A DNA stretch of 64,000 nt from Serratia proteamaculans (GCF_008830365.1 NZ_WBKI01000001.1:124001-188000), one strand, 5' to 3'; positions 46,174 through 56,300 are shown, counted from the stretch's first letter. The notes: generated by a model from the sequence alone, not told the origin. Made by a program: numbers and translations.

Positions 46174-47226
46174 ATGGGCCGAACCCTGTTGACCGATCGC
46201 AGCCTGCGCCTGGTGATTATGCTGGCGATGTTGGTGATTATTCTTGCCGGTGTTAAAGCGGCGGTGGATGTTGTGGTGCCTTTCTTGTTGGCGCTGTTCC
46301 TGGCCATGGTGCTGAATCCGCTGGTGATACAGCTCGAACGCTGGCGAATACCTCGCGCACTGGGTGTGACTTTGTTGGTGGTGGCCGTGGTGGTGATGCT
46401 GATGTTGTTTGTCGGCGTGTTGGGAGCATCGCTGAACGAATTTGCGCGCTCGCTGCCGCAGTACCGCGGCATGATGCTGGAAAAGCTGAGTGAACTGCAG
46501 CATTACGCCGATCGCTTCAAAATCACCATTTCCACCGAGGCGATGTTGCAGTATGTCGATCCGAGCGCGGCGATGAACCTGATTACTCGCCTGTTGAGCC
46601 GATTCTCCGGCGCGATGACCAATATCTTCCTGCTGCTGATGACCGTGGTATTTATGCTGTTTGAAGTACAACTGCTGCCCTACAAATTGCAGCAGGCGCT
46701 GGATAAACCGAGTGAAGGCATTGCCAACATTCAACGCGCGCTGGATGGGGTCACTCGTTATCTGTTGATCAAAACGGCGATCAGCCTGGCGACCGGCATC
46801 ATTGTCTGGGCATTCCTGGCTGTCGTGGACGTGCGCTTTGCCTTTATCTGGGGGCTGCTGGCGTTTTTGCTGAATTATATTCCCAATATTGGCTCGGTGA
46901 TCGCCGCCGTTCCTCCGTTGGTTCAGGCCCTGTTGTTCAACAGTTTTGGCGATGCGCTGGTGGTGGCTGCGGGTTTTATCACTATCAATCTGGTGATTGG
47001 CAACATGCTGGAACCGCGGGTGATGGGACGCGGACTGGGGTTGTCGACGCTGGTGGTATTTCTGTCATTGATTTTCTGGGGCTGGCTGATGGGGCCGGTG
47101 GGGATGCTGTTGTCGGTTCCCCTGACCATTATTACCCGTATCGCGTTGGAGACCACCGAGGGTGGGCATAAACTGGCGGTGATCCTCGGTGACGGTCAGC
47201 CGGACAAACAGGTTACTCCGGAGTAA
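46174..47226 (+). CDS. tqsA: AI-2E family transporter, TqsA-like
   Basis: The 350-residue polytopic membrane protein has about eight helices. It shares with E. coli TqsA (YdgG) the stretches VIMLAMLVIILAG, VRFAFIWGLLAFLLNYIPNI and GSV, MGRGLGLSTLVVFLSLIFWG and WLMGPVGMLLSVPLTII. TqsA was linked to autoinducer-2 export and biofilm formation; other members of the family move Na+ or other ions. AAAGGA precedes the ATG. The 3' end overlaps the convergent dehydrogenase gene by 14 bases. The neighbours differ from those in E. coli. Confidence 0.88.
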   Translation: MGRTLLTDRSLRLVIMLAMLVIILAGVKAAVDVVVPFLLALFLAMVLNPLVIQLERWRIPRALGVTLLVVAVVVMLMLFVGVLGASLNEFARSLPQYRGMMLEKLSELQHYADRFKITISTEAMLQYVDPSAAMNLITRLLSRFSGAMTNIFLLLMTVVFMLFEVQLLPYKLQQALDKPSEGIANIQRALDGVTRYLLIKTAISLATGIIVWAFLAVVDVRFAFIWGLLAFLLNYIPNIGSVIAAVPPLVQALLFNSFGDALVVAAGFITINLVIGNMLEPRVMGRGLGLSTLVVFLSLIFWGWLMGPVGMLLSVPLTIITRIALETTEGGHKLAVILGDGQPDKQVTPE

Positions 47227-48190
47227 AGAACACTTTCCCCTGCGTCTTGCTGGCGGCGGCATGTTGCAGCGCCAGTTTATAGTGCCGCAGTGGGTAGATG
47301 GCTGCGGGGGGACGTAACTCCAGTTGTCCACGCCTCAGCAAGTGGAAAAGCTGTTGGAACGCCGCCTGCCACTGGGCTGGCGTTGCCTGTGCATTCCATT
47401 TGCGCAGGTGGAACAGTGAAGTACGCAAGCGCAGTTGCTGAGCAATGTACTGCCAGTCAACCTGTTGGTTACTCAGTAACCCCAGGGCAACAAAGTCACC
47501 CTTGGCGCTGACTGAACGCGCCAGATGCAAACCCTCTTCTCCGCCGACACAGTCAATCGCCGCCCGTGCCGCATGGCCTGTGAGTTGTTGCAGGCTATAC
47601 TGTTGCAGTAAATCCCCTGGAAGAACCCGCCAGGCACCGGCATTCAACAGTGCCTGTCGATGGGCTGTATTACGCACTACCACTGCCAATTTAATTCCGC
47701 GCAGCGCCGCCACCTGGCAGAACAGCAGGCTAATCGCCGACCCTCCACCGTTAATCAGCAGAATGTCGCCAACCTCTAGCGGTAGCCACTGCGTCAACAA
47801 TACCCAGCAGGTGAGCGGATTGATGTAGATTTGCGCCGCGCTAACGTCATCAATATCGTCCGGTAGCCAAATGACCCTATCCTGGTCGAGCGTGATAAAG
47901 GTTTGCCAACTGCCATTCCCCCTGACTGTCAGTGCGCGTCTGCCGGTCGGTTGCCCACGGGGATCTACCACTGCGCCAATGCCTTCATAGCCTGGGACCT
48001 GGGGCAGGGCGATACGGTGTGCATACTGACCGCAGATAGGGATCAGATCGGATGGATTGATAGGGGCATAGCGCATCTGTAGCAGCAGTTGATGGGATTG
48101 TGGCCTGGGAAGGTAGGTCTGTTCCAGGGCAATGACCTGTTCCGGGAGGCCAAAACGGCTAAAGCGTAAACGGGGAAAAGTGGGCGACAT
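47213..48190 (-). CDS. MDR-superfamily zinc-type alcohol dehydrogenase/quinone reductase-like protein
   Basis: The 325-residue protein has a GroES-like N-terminal domain (YAPINPSDLIPICGQY, PQVPGYEGIGAV) and a Rossmann domain (ILLINGGGSAISLLFCQVAAL, AAIDCVGGEEGL). The structural zinc cysteines of classic alcohol dehydrogenases are missing, so it is closer to enoyl reductases/quinone oxidoreductases such as mitochondrial MECR-like proteins. The substrate is unknown. It lies three bases before yceO in the minus-strand order yceO-then-MDR. Confidence 0.87.
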   Translation of the reverse strand: MSPTFPRLRFSRFGLPEQVIALEQTYLPRPQSHQLLLQMRYAPINPSDLIPICGQYAHRIALPQVPGYEGIGAVVDPRGQPTGRRALTVRGNGSWQTFITLDQDRVIWLPDDIDDVSAAQIYINPLTCWVLLTQWLPLEVGDILLINGGGSAISLLFCQVAALRGIKLAVVVRNTAHRQALLNAGAWRVLPGDLLQQYSLQQLTGHAARAAIDCVGGEEGLHLARSVSAKGDFVALGLLSNQQVDWQYIAQQLRLRTSLFHLRKWNAQATPAQWQAAFQQLFHLLRRGQLELRPPAAIYPLRHYKLALQHAAASKTQGKVFFTPE

Positions 48191-48193
48191 GAA

Positions 48194-48310
48194 TTAAGGG
48201 ATAAAGAAGAAATAGACATCCAGCGCTAACAACACCAGCCACAGGCAGATATACAGCACCAGATGTTCACGCACATTGTTGACGATCGCCGACAGTATTT
48301 TGTTTAGCAT
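48194..48310 (-). CDS. yceO: YceO-like small membrane protein
   Basis: The 38-residue product MLNKILSAIVNNVREHLVLY continues ICLWLVLLALDVYFFFIP. It matches the C-terminal half of E. coli YceO ([21 protein letters not shown] by memory) and lies, as in E. coli, between yceJ/yceI and solA. It has one membrane helix. The ribosome site is weak (CTGAGA). It ends three bases before the MDR gene starts. Confidence 0.75.
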   Translation of the reverse strand: MLNKILSAIVNNVREHLVLYICLWLVLLALDVYFFFIP

Positions 48311-48418
48311 TCTCAGCAGCCAAAAGATAAGGACAGGCAGAGTATAGATTTTTGCGGGCGGCGTTAATACCGTCGAGAGGGCAAAGCGTGCAGCAGAGGC
48401 AAATTAAAAAGAAAAATC

Positions 48419-48438
48419 AGCCTGCTTTGGCGCAGGCT
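48419..48438 (-). terminator. Terminator of the LuxR-type gene
   Basis: AGCCTGC, loop and GCAGGCT form a stem. On the minus strand it is followed by GATTTTTCTTTTT. It lies just after the stop at 48444. Confidence 0.8.
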
Positions 48439-48443
48439 TTGGA

Positions 48444-49070
48444 TTATACCGCCAGCAGGGACAGTGACAGTGGGCTGGTGGGGACGCTTGGTGGATAGAA
48501 GTAACGCAGCACGTTATACAGCGAATAAAACTCCAGCCGATTGCGGGCGTTGATTTTTTCGGTGATATGACGTTTGTGAACATAAACCGTATGAGAACTG
48601 ATTTGCAGCTTTTTCGCGATGCGGTAATTGGGCATTTCTGCCATCCAGTGCTTCATCACCGTCAGTTCTTGCGGGCTGAACAGCGAATGTTCAACGCTGC
48701 AACCCATCAGTGACACCGGTTTTTCGCGCATCATGCGCAACGTCACCGGCAAAGTGGCTTTATTGAACAGGAAAGCATGATCGGCGATGCGCATTGGCGT
48801 TTCGCTGTAGGGGTAAGGCGTATCCAGATAAATAAACAACAGTGCCGATGAGGTGGCCTCAATAAAGGTCTGCAGTTGAGCATCATCTTCACTATGACGG
48901 CAATGTTTGGTCAGGTTTACCAGAATGTGACTTGGTCGGTAGTGGTCCAGCAGGGGGGCTGCCTGTTCCAGGCTGTGGCAACATTTTACCTGGGCGAAAA
49001 CATTGTCAGTAAAATAGTTATCGATACCGACCCGAGTGAAGCAGCATTCGTCCACGACAAGCAGTTTCAT
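48444..49070 (-). CDS. LuxR/FixJ-type regulator with a degenerate receiver domain (RcsA/BglJ-like)
   Basis: The 208-residue protein has an N-terminal receiver-like domain and a C-terminal LuxR helix-turn-helix (about 130-195: LFSPQELTVMKHWMAEMPNY, ISSHTVYVHKRHITEKI). The usual phosphoacceptor Asp is replaced by Asn52 in HILVNLTKHC, though the acidic pair VVDE is kept near residue 7. This combination is typical of RcsA- and BglJ-like auxiliary regulators that act without phosphorylation, often paired with RcsB. The E. coli neighbourhood has no such gene. Targets are unknown. Confidence 0.85.
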   Translation of the reverse strand: MKLLVVDECCFTRVGIDNYFTDNVFAQVKCCHSLEQAAPLLDHYRPSHILVNLTKHCRHSEDDAQLQTFIEATSSALLFIYLDTPYPYSETPMRIADHAFLFNKATLPVTLRMMREKPVSLMGCSVEHSLFSPQELTVMKHWMAEMPNYRIAKKLQISSHTVYVHKRHITEKINARNRLEFYSLYNVLRYFYPPSVPTSPLSLSLLAV

Positions 49071-49296
49071 GGTGACGTCCTTGTTGTTCGAAGAAATAGC
49101 AGGGGCATATCAGCTGTAAAATAGAACTTACACCAGGGGGGATCAATTCGGAAATCCGGATACTTACCCCAGAAATTTCCGTTGAAATATTTTTAACAAT
49201 ATATTTCAGGTCGTTATGATAGTTTTGTCATGTAACTAAAAAACATAACCGCAACCCGCGCGGGTGGGCGGGTGCGATTAAGTTAACGGGAAGGGG

Positions 49297-50412
49297 TTAA
49301 GCAAAGCGTTTCAGAGAGAAGGGCGCGATGTCCACCGGTGGGGTTTTATCTTCAGCAAACAGCGCAGCGATCTCACCTAACACACTGGCAAACTTGAAAC
49401 CATGGCCGCTCAGACCGCTGATGACCATTAAGCGATCGCATTCTGGCAGAGTATCGATAATGAAATCTTCATCTGGACTCATATCATAACTGCATGCTTC
49501 ACCGTGTAAACATACCCCTACACCCGGCAAAAATTGGCGCAGGAAGTGGAAAACTTCGGTTCCATCAGTGGTGAAACTGCCAAATGGTTTGCGTTGCTCC
49601 GGTGTCTCCATCGGTTGGCCACCATCGTGTTTGCCTATTTTCAACCCGTCTTTATCGGCAGGAAAACCGTAATAATGGTTGCCGTCCTGTGCCTCGACGG
49701 TAAACGCCGGAAAACGGTTGTTGACGCTGTAACGACCATCCGCCTGATGCCAGGAAAATACTTTACGCAGTGGGGCTATCGGTAACTCCGGCAGCAGCGC
49801 TTTTACCCAGGTTCCGGCGGTGACCACCGCTTTACGGCCCTGAAAACGGCCTTCAGGGGTGACTACTTCAACACCGCCCTCGATCGGTTGCACTGCGCTG
49901 ACCGGGCAATTGAATAATTGTCCGCAGCCGGCCTCTTTAGCCAATTTAATCAGGCAGGCAACGGCCTGCTCAGAGCGCAGGAACCCGGCGTCTGGCTCAA
50001 ATACGCCGACGTAACCTTCCGGTGCATTGAATTCTGGCCAACGCTGGTTAATCTGTTCTGCGTTAAGGTTTTGCGTATTGAGGCGGAATTTTTGCGCGCT
50101 GTGCTGGGCGTTGTTGATAAACTCAGAATTCTGCGGCCCCATGTTCAGAACGCCGCAGTCCTGGAACAACTCCTCGCCGGTTTGTTTAATCAGCCCGTTC
50201 CATAAAGCCTGAGCGCGCAGGATCAACGGCACATATTTTTCGCCTTCGCCGTAGGCATGACGGATAATGCGGGTATCGCCGTGGTGGCTGCCGTTACGGT
50301 GTGGTGGCATCGAGCTGTCGATCATTAATACTTTCAGGCCGGACCGTGTTGCATAGTAACCTGCCGCCGCGCCTACCGAGCCGCTGCCCACAACAATTAA
50401 GTCATATTCCAC
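49297..50412 (-). CDS. solA: N-methyl-L-tryptophan oxidase SolA
   Basis: This is a 371-residue monomeric sarcosine oxidase-family flavoenzyme. It shows the FAD-binding start [40 protein letters not shown], and Cys307 in [17 protein letters not shown] as the covalent flavin attachment. The end [19 protein letters not shown]-like motif is present. It oxidises N-methyl amino acids with release of formaldehyde and hydrogen peroxide. Order solA-bssS-dinI-pyrC is as in E. coli. Confidence 0.96.
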   Translation of the reverse strand: MEYDLIVVGSGSVGAAAGYYATRSGLKVLMIDSSMPPHRNGSHHGDTRIIRHAYGEGEKYVPLILRAQALWNGLIKQTGEELFQDCGVLNMGPQNSEFINNAQHSAQKFRLNTQNLNAEQINQRWPEFNAPEGYVGVFEPDAGFLRSEQAVACLIKLAKEAGCGQLFNCPVSAVQPIEGGVEVVTPEGRFQGRKAVVTAGTWVKALLPELPIAPLRKVFSWHQADGRYSVNNRFPAFTVEAQDGNHYYGFPADKDGLKIGKHDGGQPMETPEQRKPFGSFTTDGTEVFHFLRQFLPGVGVCLHGEACSYDMSPDEDFIIDTLPECDRLMVISGLSGHGFKFASVLGEIAALFAEDKTPPVDIAPFSLKRFA

Positions 50413-50506
50413 GTGCCATCCCCTCTCTGTTATAGGTTTCTTATTTCTTTATGATAAAAGGTTGGGCGCTGCAATGCACCCGTTGCGCGGTTCGCAGGCA
50501 AAGAAA

Positions 50507-50535
50507 AAGGCGCCAGAGATAATCGCTGGCGCCTT
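50507..50535 (-). terminator. Terminator of bssS
   Basis: AAGGCGCCAG (50507-50516) pairs with CTGGCGCCTT (50526-50535), with TTTTTC following on the minus strand. It lies 21 bases after the bssS stop. Confidence 0.9.
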
Positions 50536-50555
50536 AGGCATTTTGGTACAGTGAA

Positions 50556-50810
50556 TTAGTGCTTTTTACGATCAAGGTCCTGGTAATCCGTTGCTTCAAT
50601 CTTGGCGATGCCGGCTTCTAATATATTGATTAATTGACGTGCGACATCTGTGGTTAGCCAAAGCGTTCTGTCTACTTGGGCATTTTCGGGTGTCTGATCT
50701 CGTGAAGACAGGTAATGAAGGCGTATCATCATGGCGTCATAAGCGTCGACAGTACTGATATCCCAACCAACAAGCGGGTGTGTCTGAATTACTTCATCAT
50801 TTCTGTCCAT
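50556..50810 (-). CDS. bssS: Biofilm regulator BssS
   Basis: The 84-residue cytoplasmic protein starts MDRNDEVIQTHPLVGWDIST and contains LWLTTDVARQLINILEAGIA, close to E. coli BssS (YceP). In E. coli it affects biofilm formation through indole and AI-2 signalling and is stress-induced. It sits between solA and dinI as expected. Confidence 0.95.
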   Translation of the reverse strand: MDRNDEVIQTHPLVGWDISTVDAYDAMMIRLHYLSSRDQTPENAQVDRTLWLTTDVARQLINILEAGIAKIEATDYQDLDRKKH

Positions 50811-51009
50811 AAAGACCCCTTATTGAGTAGTGACTACCGTGAGTGACTAACGAGGATCAATGCGGCCCATCATCATGTGAGCAATTACAGTATACGCATC
50901 TGGCTACGGCGGTGGAGAGTTTCCCACCTTTTTTTGCAAAATAATTATTTAATTGAGTGATTATTCTACACGTCGACTCGCAAAACCATGTGGGGGAACG
51001 AGATTAGAT

Positions 51010-51288
51010 TCATTCACCATCAGGGGGGCGTGGAGTACCCTGTAGTCGTTTTTCCAGCTCGGCGGCCAGATGGGCAAAGTGCTGTTGGGTTTCGGCATCA
51101 CGGCTTTGATTTTGCGATTCGAGCTTCAGACTGTGAATTAATAATTGATTGGCTTTGTCATCCAGGCCAAAGGCCAGATAGGAAAATGCCACTTCCAGCA
51201 CGCTCAAACGTCGCTTTTGATCGGCAATCAGCGCCAGTAGTTCGCCAAAGGTCATAGTTTCTTCGGTTTTTACCTTTTCCGGGGCCAT
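51010..51288 (-). CDS. Hypothetical 92-residue helical protein between bssS and dinI
   Basis: A full AGGAGG ribosome site precedes the ATG at 51288, so this is a real gene. The product is soluble and helical (TMTFGELLALIADQKRRLSV, LEVAFSYLAFGLDDKANQLL), with a Gln-rich coiled coil and a Pro-rich end (TPRPPDGE). No known motif is seen. It has no E. coli counterpart at this place. A loose similarity to the 99-residue ORF at 21336 (leucine-rich start, then a helix with LD/LE and QLL) is noted but not firm. Confidence 0.78.
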   Translation of the reverse strand: MAPEKVKTEETMTFGELLALIADQKRRLSVLEVAFSYLAFGLDDKANQLLIHSLKLESQNQSRDAETQQHFAHLAAELEKRLQGTPRPPDGE

Positions 51289-51381
51289 GTCAAATACCTC
51301 CTGTTAAAGCATTCAGTACAGACCAGATAAAGCTTTTCTTCCAGCAGAAAATTAAACTGCGTTGTGCCGGGCTTTAAATAC

Positions 51382-51407
51382 AAAAAAGCCGGAGAGCGAC
51401 CCCCGGC
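51382..51407 (-). terminator. Terminator of dinI
   Basis: GCCGG (51388-51392) pairs with CCGGC (51403-51407), and the six-base A-run 51382-51387 gives six Us on the minus strand. It lies 19 bases after dinI. Confidence 0.85.
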
Positions 51408-51425
51408 AAAAACTACATTGCAGTA

Positions 51426-51665
51426 TTATTCTGCGCTAAACCAATCGTCAGCACTTTCCCAGGTTTCCTGGAGGATGTCCGCGATCAGATCTTTATCTGT
51501 TTTCAGGCCGCCCAATACCGAGAGCCCGTTGGAACCGGCATAACGTACCTGCACCAGAGTGTCTGGAAATTGGCGGTTTACCCGCTTGCTCAGCTCGCCG
51601 GTCAGAGCCTCGATGGCCCCTGACGGTAGCGGTTTGGTTTTATCTATAGTGACTTCAACACGCAT
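51426..51665 (-). CDS. dinI: DNA damage-inducible protein DinI
   Basis: DinI binds RecA filaments and modulates the SOS response. The 79-residue protein begins MRVEVTIDKTKPLPSGAIEA and ends with the acidic helix LQETWESADDWFSAE that contacts RecA, as in E. coli. A LexA-box-like sequence lies 22 bases upstream of the ATG. Confidence 0.96.
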   Translation of the reverse strand: MRVEVTIDKTKPLPSGAIEALTGELSKRVNRQFPDTLVQVRYAGSNGLSVLGGLKTDKDLIADILQETWESADDWFSAE

Positions 51666-51686
51666 AATTGCCCCCGAAGCGATTTA

Positions 51687-51702
51687 CTGGATATTTATAC
51701 AG
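51687..51702. promoter_or_regulatory. LexA (SOS) box of dinI
   Basis: CTGTATAAATATCCAG on the minus strand matches CTGT-N8-ACAG with one mismatch. It is placed 22-37 bases upstream of dinI, as expected for an SOS gene. Confidence 0.85.
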
Positions 51703-51742
51703 TTAACCGTGCGCGGGGGCAAGAGGCTAGATTAAAAAAAGA

Positions 51743-52792
51743 TTATTCTGCTGTCACTGACCAGCCCAGGCTCTCTCCGGCCAGGAATGGCACTACTGTT
51801 TCGCTGCCCATGGCGATCTCTTCCGGCTGACTAGTGGGTATGCGCTGCAGCTCGATGAAGTCGGTATTGACCGGCAGGCCGTAAAAACGCGGGCCGTTCA
51901 GCGAGCAAAAGGCTTCCAGATGCTCCAGGGCACCCAACTGTTCGAAAACGCTGGCGTAAGCCGGGATAGCATTGGGAGCGTTGAATACGCCGGCGCAGCC
52001 ACAGCTTGATTCCTTGCGGTGTTTGGCATGGGGGGCGGAGTCGGTACCGAGGAAGAAGCGATCTGAACCACTGGCAACGGCCTTACGCAGCGCGTCCTGG
52101 TGAATATTACGCTTGAGGATCGGCAAACAGAACAGGTGCGGACGGATGCCGCCAACCAGCATATGGTTACGGTTAAACATCAGATGCTGAGGGGTGATGG
52201 TAGCGCCAAGAAAACGATTGCCTTCCTGCACGTACTGCGCCGCTTCTTTGGTGGTAATGTGCTCGAAGACAATTTTCAGCTCCGGGAACTGCCGGCGAAT
52301 CGGCTCCATAACCTGCTCGATAAAGCGTGCTTCACGGTCGAAAATATCAACGGCGGCATCGGTTACTTCCCCATGAATCAACAGCGGCATACCCATTTTC
52401 TGCATTTGTTCGAACAGCGGATAGATGGCTTTGACATCGCTGACGCCATGGCTGGAGTTGGTGGTGGCGTTGGCCGGATACAGCTTGGCGGCGGTGAACA
52501 CCCCTTGCTCGAACCCGTTGACCAGTTCAGTAGCATCCAGTGAATTGGTCAGATAACAGGTCATCAGCGGGGTGAAATCATGCCCCTGAGGGACCGCTGC
52601 CAGAATACGGTCACGGTAAGCGCGAGCGGCGGCGACGGTAGTAATTGGCGGAGCCAGGTTCGGCATCACAATCGCCCGGCCAAAGACCTGACTGGTATAG
52701 GGCAGAACCGTTTTCAGCATGTCGTCGTCACGCAGATGGATGTGCCAGTCGTCAGGGCGGCGGATTTTCAGGGCTTGAGGTTGTGCAGTCAT
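51743..52792 (-). CDS. pyrC: Dihydroorotase PyrC
   Basis: PyrC closes carbamoyl-aspartate to dihydroorotate in pyrimidine synthesis. The 349-residue protein (E. coli 348) has all zinc ligands: His17 and His19 in DWHIHLRD, carboxylated Lys103 in [13 protein letters not shown], His140, His178 and Asp251 in GTDSAPH. GGAG lies nine bases before the ATG. A TATATA at 52824-52829 about 30 bases upstream suggests a very short leader, which would fit the start-site switching control known for E. coli pyrC; that control cannot be proven here. Confidence 0.97.
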   Translation of the reverse strand: MTAQPQALKIRRPDDWHIHLRDDDMLKTVLPYTSQVFGRAIVMPNLAPPITTVAAARAYRDRILAAVPQGHDFTPLMTCYLTNSLDATELVNGFEQGVFTAAKLYPANATTNSSHGVSDVKAIYPLFEQMQKMGMPLLIHGEVTDAAVDIFDREARFIEQVMEPIRRQFPELKIVFEHITTKEAAQYVQEGNRFLGATITPQHLMFNRNHMLVGGIRPHLFCLPILKRNIHQDALRKAVASGSDRFFLGTDSAPHAKHRKESSCGCAGVFNAPNAIPAYASVFEQLGALEHLEAFCSLNGPRFYGLPVNTDFIELQRIPTSQPEEIAMGSETVVPFLAGESLGWSVTAE

Positions 52793-53016
52793 GTTGCAAG
52801 GCTCCGGCGGTTAGATACGGGTCTATATAAAAGCGAATAATGGGGGTTATTCACGCCGGGGTGTAAGGATAAGCGGAAAGCGCTCCCGATGCATCTGTTT
52901 GTTCACGGCAAGTTGAAATCAATTGGCTATCAGGCGCATAGTGTCAGAGATTTTAATGATGCCTGCGCGATAACTGCCGGGTTATCAACATTAATCATGT
53001 GGAATGGGAGAGAGAA

Positions 53017-53304
53017 ATGGAAGTACGTGTTATTGCCACCTTACAGGCGAAACCTGAATTTGTGTCCGCCGTCAGCGATGCGGTGCATGAGATTATCGAT
53101 CCAAGCCGTCAGGAGCTGGGTAATCTGCAATATGATTTGCACCGCGATCTCGAAAAATCGGGCACCTTCGTATTCTTTGAGCGTTGGGCAAGCGCCGAGG
53201 CGCTGGAAAAACACAATGCCACCGAGCATTTTAAGCATTTCGTTAGCCAGATAGAGGGCAAACTGGATTTGCTGGATATCAAACAGTTGAAGAAAATTGC
53301 CTGA
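53017..53304 (+). CDS. YgiN-like antibiotic biosynthesis monooxygenase (ABM) domain protein
   Basis: The 95-residue ferredoxin-like dimer-forming protein begins MEVRVIATLQAKPEFVSAVS. It contains DLEKSGTFVFFERWASAEAL and HNATEHFKHFVSQIEGKL. The FxFxExWxSxxAL-HxxTxHF pattern is that of the ABM family, which includes the quinol monooxygenase YgiN and signal-degrading LsrG. GAGAGA before the ATG at 53017 decides the start. Its substrate is unknown. It is convergent with rne. Confidence 0.9.
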   Translation: MEVRVIATLQAKPEFVSAVSDAVHEIIDPSRQELGNLQYDLHRDLEKSGTFVFFERWASAEALEKHNATEHFKHFVSQIEGKLDLLDIKQLKKIA

Positions 53305-53321
53305 GCCGATTTATCGGCAAT

Positions 53322-53350
53322 AAAAAACCCGCCATTTGGCGGGTTTTTTT
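53322..53350. terminator. Bidirectional terminator between the YgiN-like gene and rne
   Basis: Six As, CCCGCC, loop ATTT, GGCGGG and seven Ts. It serves both convergent genes. Confidence 0.93.
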
Positions 53351-53366
53351 ATATAAGCAGATTAAC

Positions 53367-56300
53367 TTAGTCGTTAATCGGCTGCGGTTTGGTTGCCGGG
53401 GCGGTGGCTTGATTTGCCGCCGCATGGCCACCTGCTGAACCTTTGCCTTCGAAGTTGAAGGAAGGGCGCTGCCAATCACTTTGCTGCTGCTGATCCGCTA
53501 CATAGTCCGGTGCAGGAGCCTTGGTCATTGGCGCAGTGGCGATGTGTTTATACAGCACCTCTTGCACCGGCGCTGGCTGCTGTTGCACAACCGGCGCTTT
53601 TTCTTCAACCACCACCGGCGCAGCAACTTCCTGCACGGGGGCGGCTTCAATTGCCGGCTCAACGAACGCCGGTGTTGGTTCAGCGACAGTTTCTTCAGCA
53701 ACTGTTGCTGCAGCCACTACCGGTGTTTCTTCAACCACAGGGGCAGGTTCAACCGCAGGGGCTTCCTCTACCACTGGTGCAGCTTCAACTACCGCAGTTT
53801 CTTCAACTGTTGGCGCTTCAGCTACAGGGGCTGGTGTGGTTTCTTCGGCCTGGGCAGCGATCGCCGGTTCAACGGTTTCAACAACCGGTTGGACGGGTTC
53901 TACTGCGGTGGCAACCATTTCCGGCTCGCTCACTGGCGCAACGGCTTGCACCGCGACTTCAGCAATCACTGGAGCGGCAACACTGACGGCTTCCTGTGCC
54001 ATGACATTATCGGCAGCGATTTCGACAGCTTCAGTCTGAACTTCTGCTTCTTCAATCACTTGCGCGGTTTGTGTGACAGGGTAACTTACCCATACCTTGC
54101 CCGAAGCCATTTCCGGAGAGGCGAAAGCCCCTGCCAGTGGCATTGGCGACTGGGTAGGATAACGCTCGTCACGGTAGCGACGACGACGTTGACCGCTAAC
54201 ACGCAGGTGGCGCGGTGAACGACGTGAGCGGCGTGGCATGCCGTTTTCGCCATTAGCGCGATTGTCCTGTGCATCATCCTCAGTCTGTGCTTCAAGGGTT
54301 TCCGGCAGCAGTTTAACGCTGTCTTCAACTTGGGCAGGCTGCACGTCCTGGACTTTCGCTACCGGTGCTTTTGGCGCCAGCAGTTCTTCCGCTGCACGAT
54401 GCAGTTCTTCTTCCGCAGACAGCACGCGAACTTTCTGCGTCAGCGGACGACGCTGACGACGCTGCATGTTCTGCATCTGACGTTCTTCGAGATCTTCGTC
54501 AACGCTGACATTGGTTGTGGTCGTGGTTGCGGTTTCTACGCTTTCCAGCGCGGCCACTTCCTGCTGAGCCTGACGTTTTTCTTCCTGACGACGACGCTGA
54601 CGATCGGCACGCTGGTCCCGGCGCTGTTGCTGTTCTTCGCGCTGTGCCTTTGCGGCTTCTTCAGACAGCGGCTCTTCGACTACGGCAGCAGTGGCTTGTG
54701 GCGCATTGCGACGGTTACGACGCTGTTCATCGCGCACTTCACGTGTTTCACGGCCTTCGCGGTTGTCACGAGGTTCGCGATTTTCACGCGGCTCACGATT
54801 TTCGCGATTGTCACGACCTTCACCGCGCTCTTTACGCTCACCGCGTTCTGGACGATCGCTACGCTCACCACGTTCTCCGCGCTCACCGCGATCTTTACGA
54901 CCGGAGCCCTGACGGCGTTGGCCACGACGATCCTGACGGCGGTTTTCACCGTTGCTTTCAGACTTCGGCGCTTCCACTACAGGTTTGGCTTCGACCACCG
55001 GCTGTTCTTCAGCGGCAAACAGCGCTTTCAGACCACCAAACAGACGGCCCAACAGGCCCGGTTTGGCAGCGGCTGGTGCGGTTTGCTTGGTTGCAGTCGC
55101 AGTGACGGTAGCTTGAGCCACAACCGGTTCTTCTGCCGGTGGTGGGGCGTCCGCAGCCAGAGAGAACGAAGCCAGAGCCGGTTGTTCAGGACGCTTGCGC
55201 TCCATCGGCGCATCTTCCAGCGGCTGGGCCATTTCTTCTTCGTGCAGTTTCGGCAGCAGGTAGCTCAGGGTTGGTGTTTCTTCGCCCTTACGCACGCGCA
55301 GTACAGAGTAGTGCGGGGTCTGCATCTGATCGTTCGGCACGATGATCGCTTTCACGCCACCCTGACGTTTTTCGATCGCGCTCACCGAATCACGTTTTTC
55401 GTTCAGCAGGTAAGAAGCAACCTGAACCGGTACGATGGCGTGAACTTCTTTGGTGTTTTCTTTCAGCGCTTCTTCTTCGATCAGACGAAGAATGGAAAGT
55501 GCCAGCGATTCGTTATCACGGATGGTGCCGGTGCCGTTACAGCGCGGGCAGACGTGATGGCTGGACTCACCCAGTGATGGGCTGAGGCGCTGACGGGACA
55601 TCTCAAGCAGGCCGAAACGGGAAATGCGACCGATTTGGATACGTGCGCGGTCCTGACGAACGGCGTCACGCAGGCGGTTTTCCACTTCACGTTGATGGCG
55701 AACCGGGGTCATATCGATAAAGTCGATAACGATCAGGCCGCCAAGGTCGCGCAGGCGCAGCTGACGAGCGATCTCGTCTGCCGCTTCCAGGTTGGTGTTG
55801 AACGCAGTCTCTTCGATATCGCCGCCGCGAGTTGCCCGCGCGGAGTTGATGTCGATAGCGGTCAGCGCTTCGGTGGAGTCGATAACGATCGAACCACCTG
55901 AAGGCAGGCGAACCTCACGCTGGAAAGCGGATTCAATTTGGGATTCGATCTGGTAGTGGCTGAACAGAGGAATTTCGCCGCTGTACAGTTTGATTTTGCT
56001 GCTGAAATCCGGACGGCCCAGGGCAGAAATGTGTTCTTTAGCCAGATCGAGAACTTTTGGATTGTCGATCAGGATTTCGCCGATGTCCGGGCGCAGATAG
56101 TCGCGGAATGCACGCACGATAACGTTGCTTTCCTGATGGATCAGGAATGGCGCAGCGCGGCCTTCAGCGGCTTTTTTAATCGCTTCCCAGTGCTTCAGGC
56201 GGAATGACAGATCCCACTGCAGCGCATCGGCAGATTTGCCAACGCCGGCGGTACGAACAATCAGACCCATGCCGTCTGGCAGTTGCAGGGAAGAAAGCGC

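Noticed and set aside
52861-52893. Possible PurR operator upstream of pyrC
   Set aside because: The segment GGAAAGCGCTCCC lacks the central CG and outer bases of the PurR consensus.
53481-54218. 245-codon and other long plus-strand frames antisense to the rne tail
   Set aside because: These are shadows of the low-complexity Pro/Val/Glu-rich C-terminus of RNase E.
54330-55577. 415-codon open frame on the plus strand inside rne
   Set aside because: It lies wholly antisense to the well-conserved RNase E scaffold, and its composition (Phe/Thr/Leu repeats) mirrors the Arg/Glu/Ala/Val-rich repeats of rne. No ribosome site or recognisable domain.
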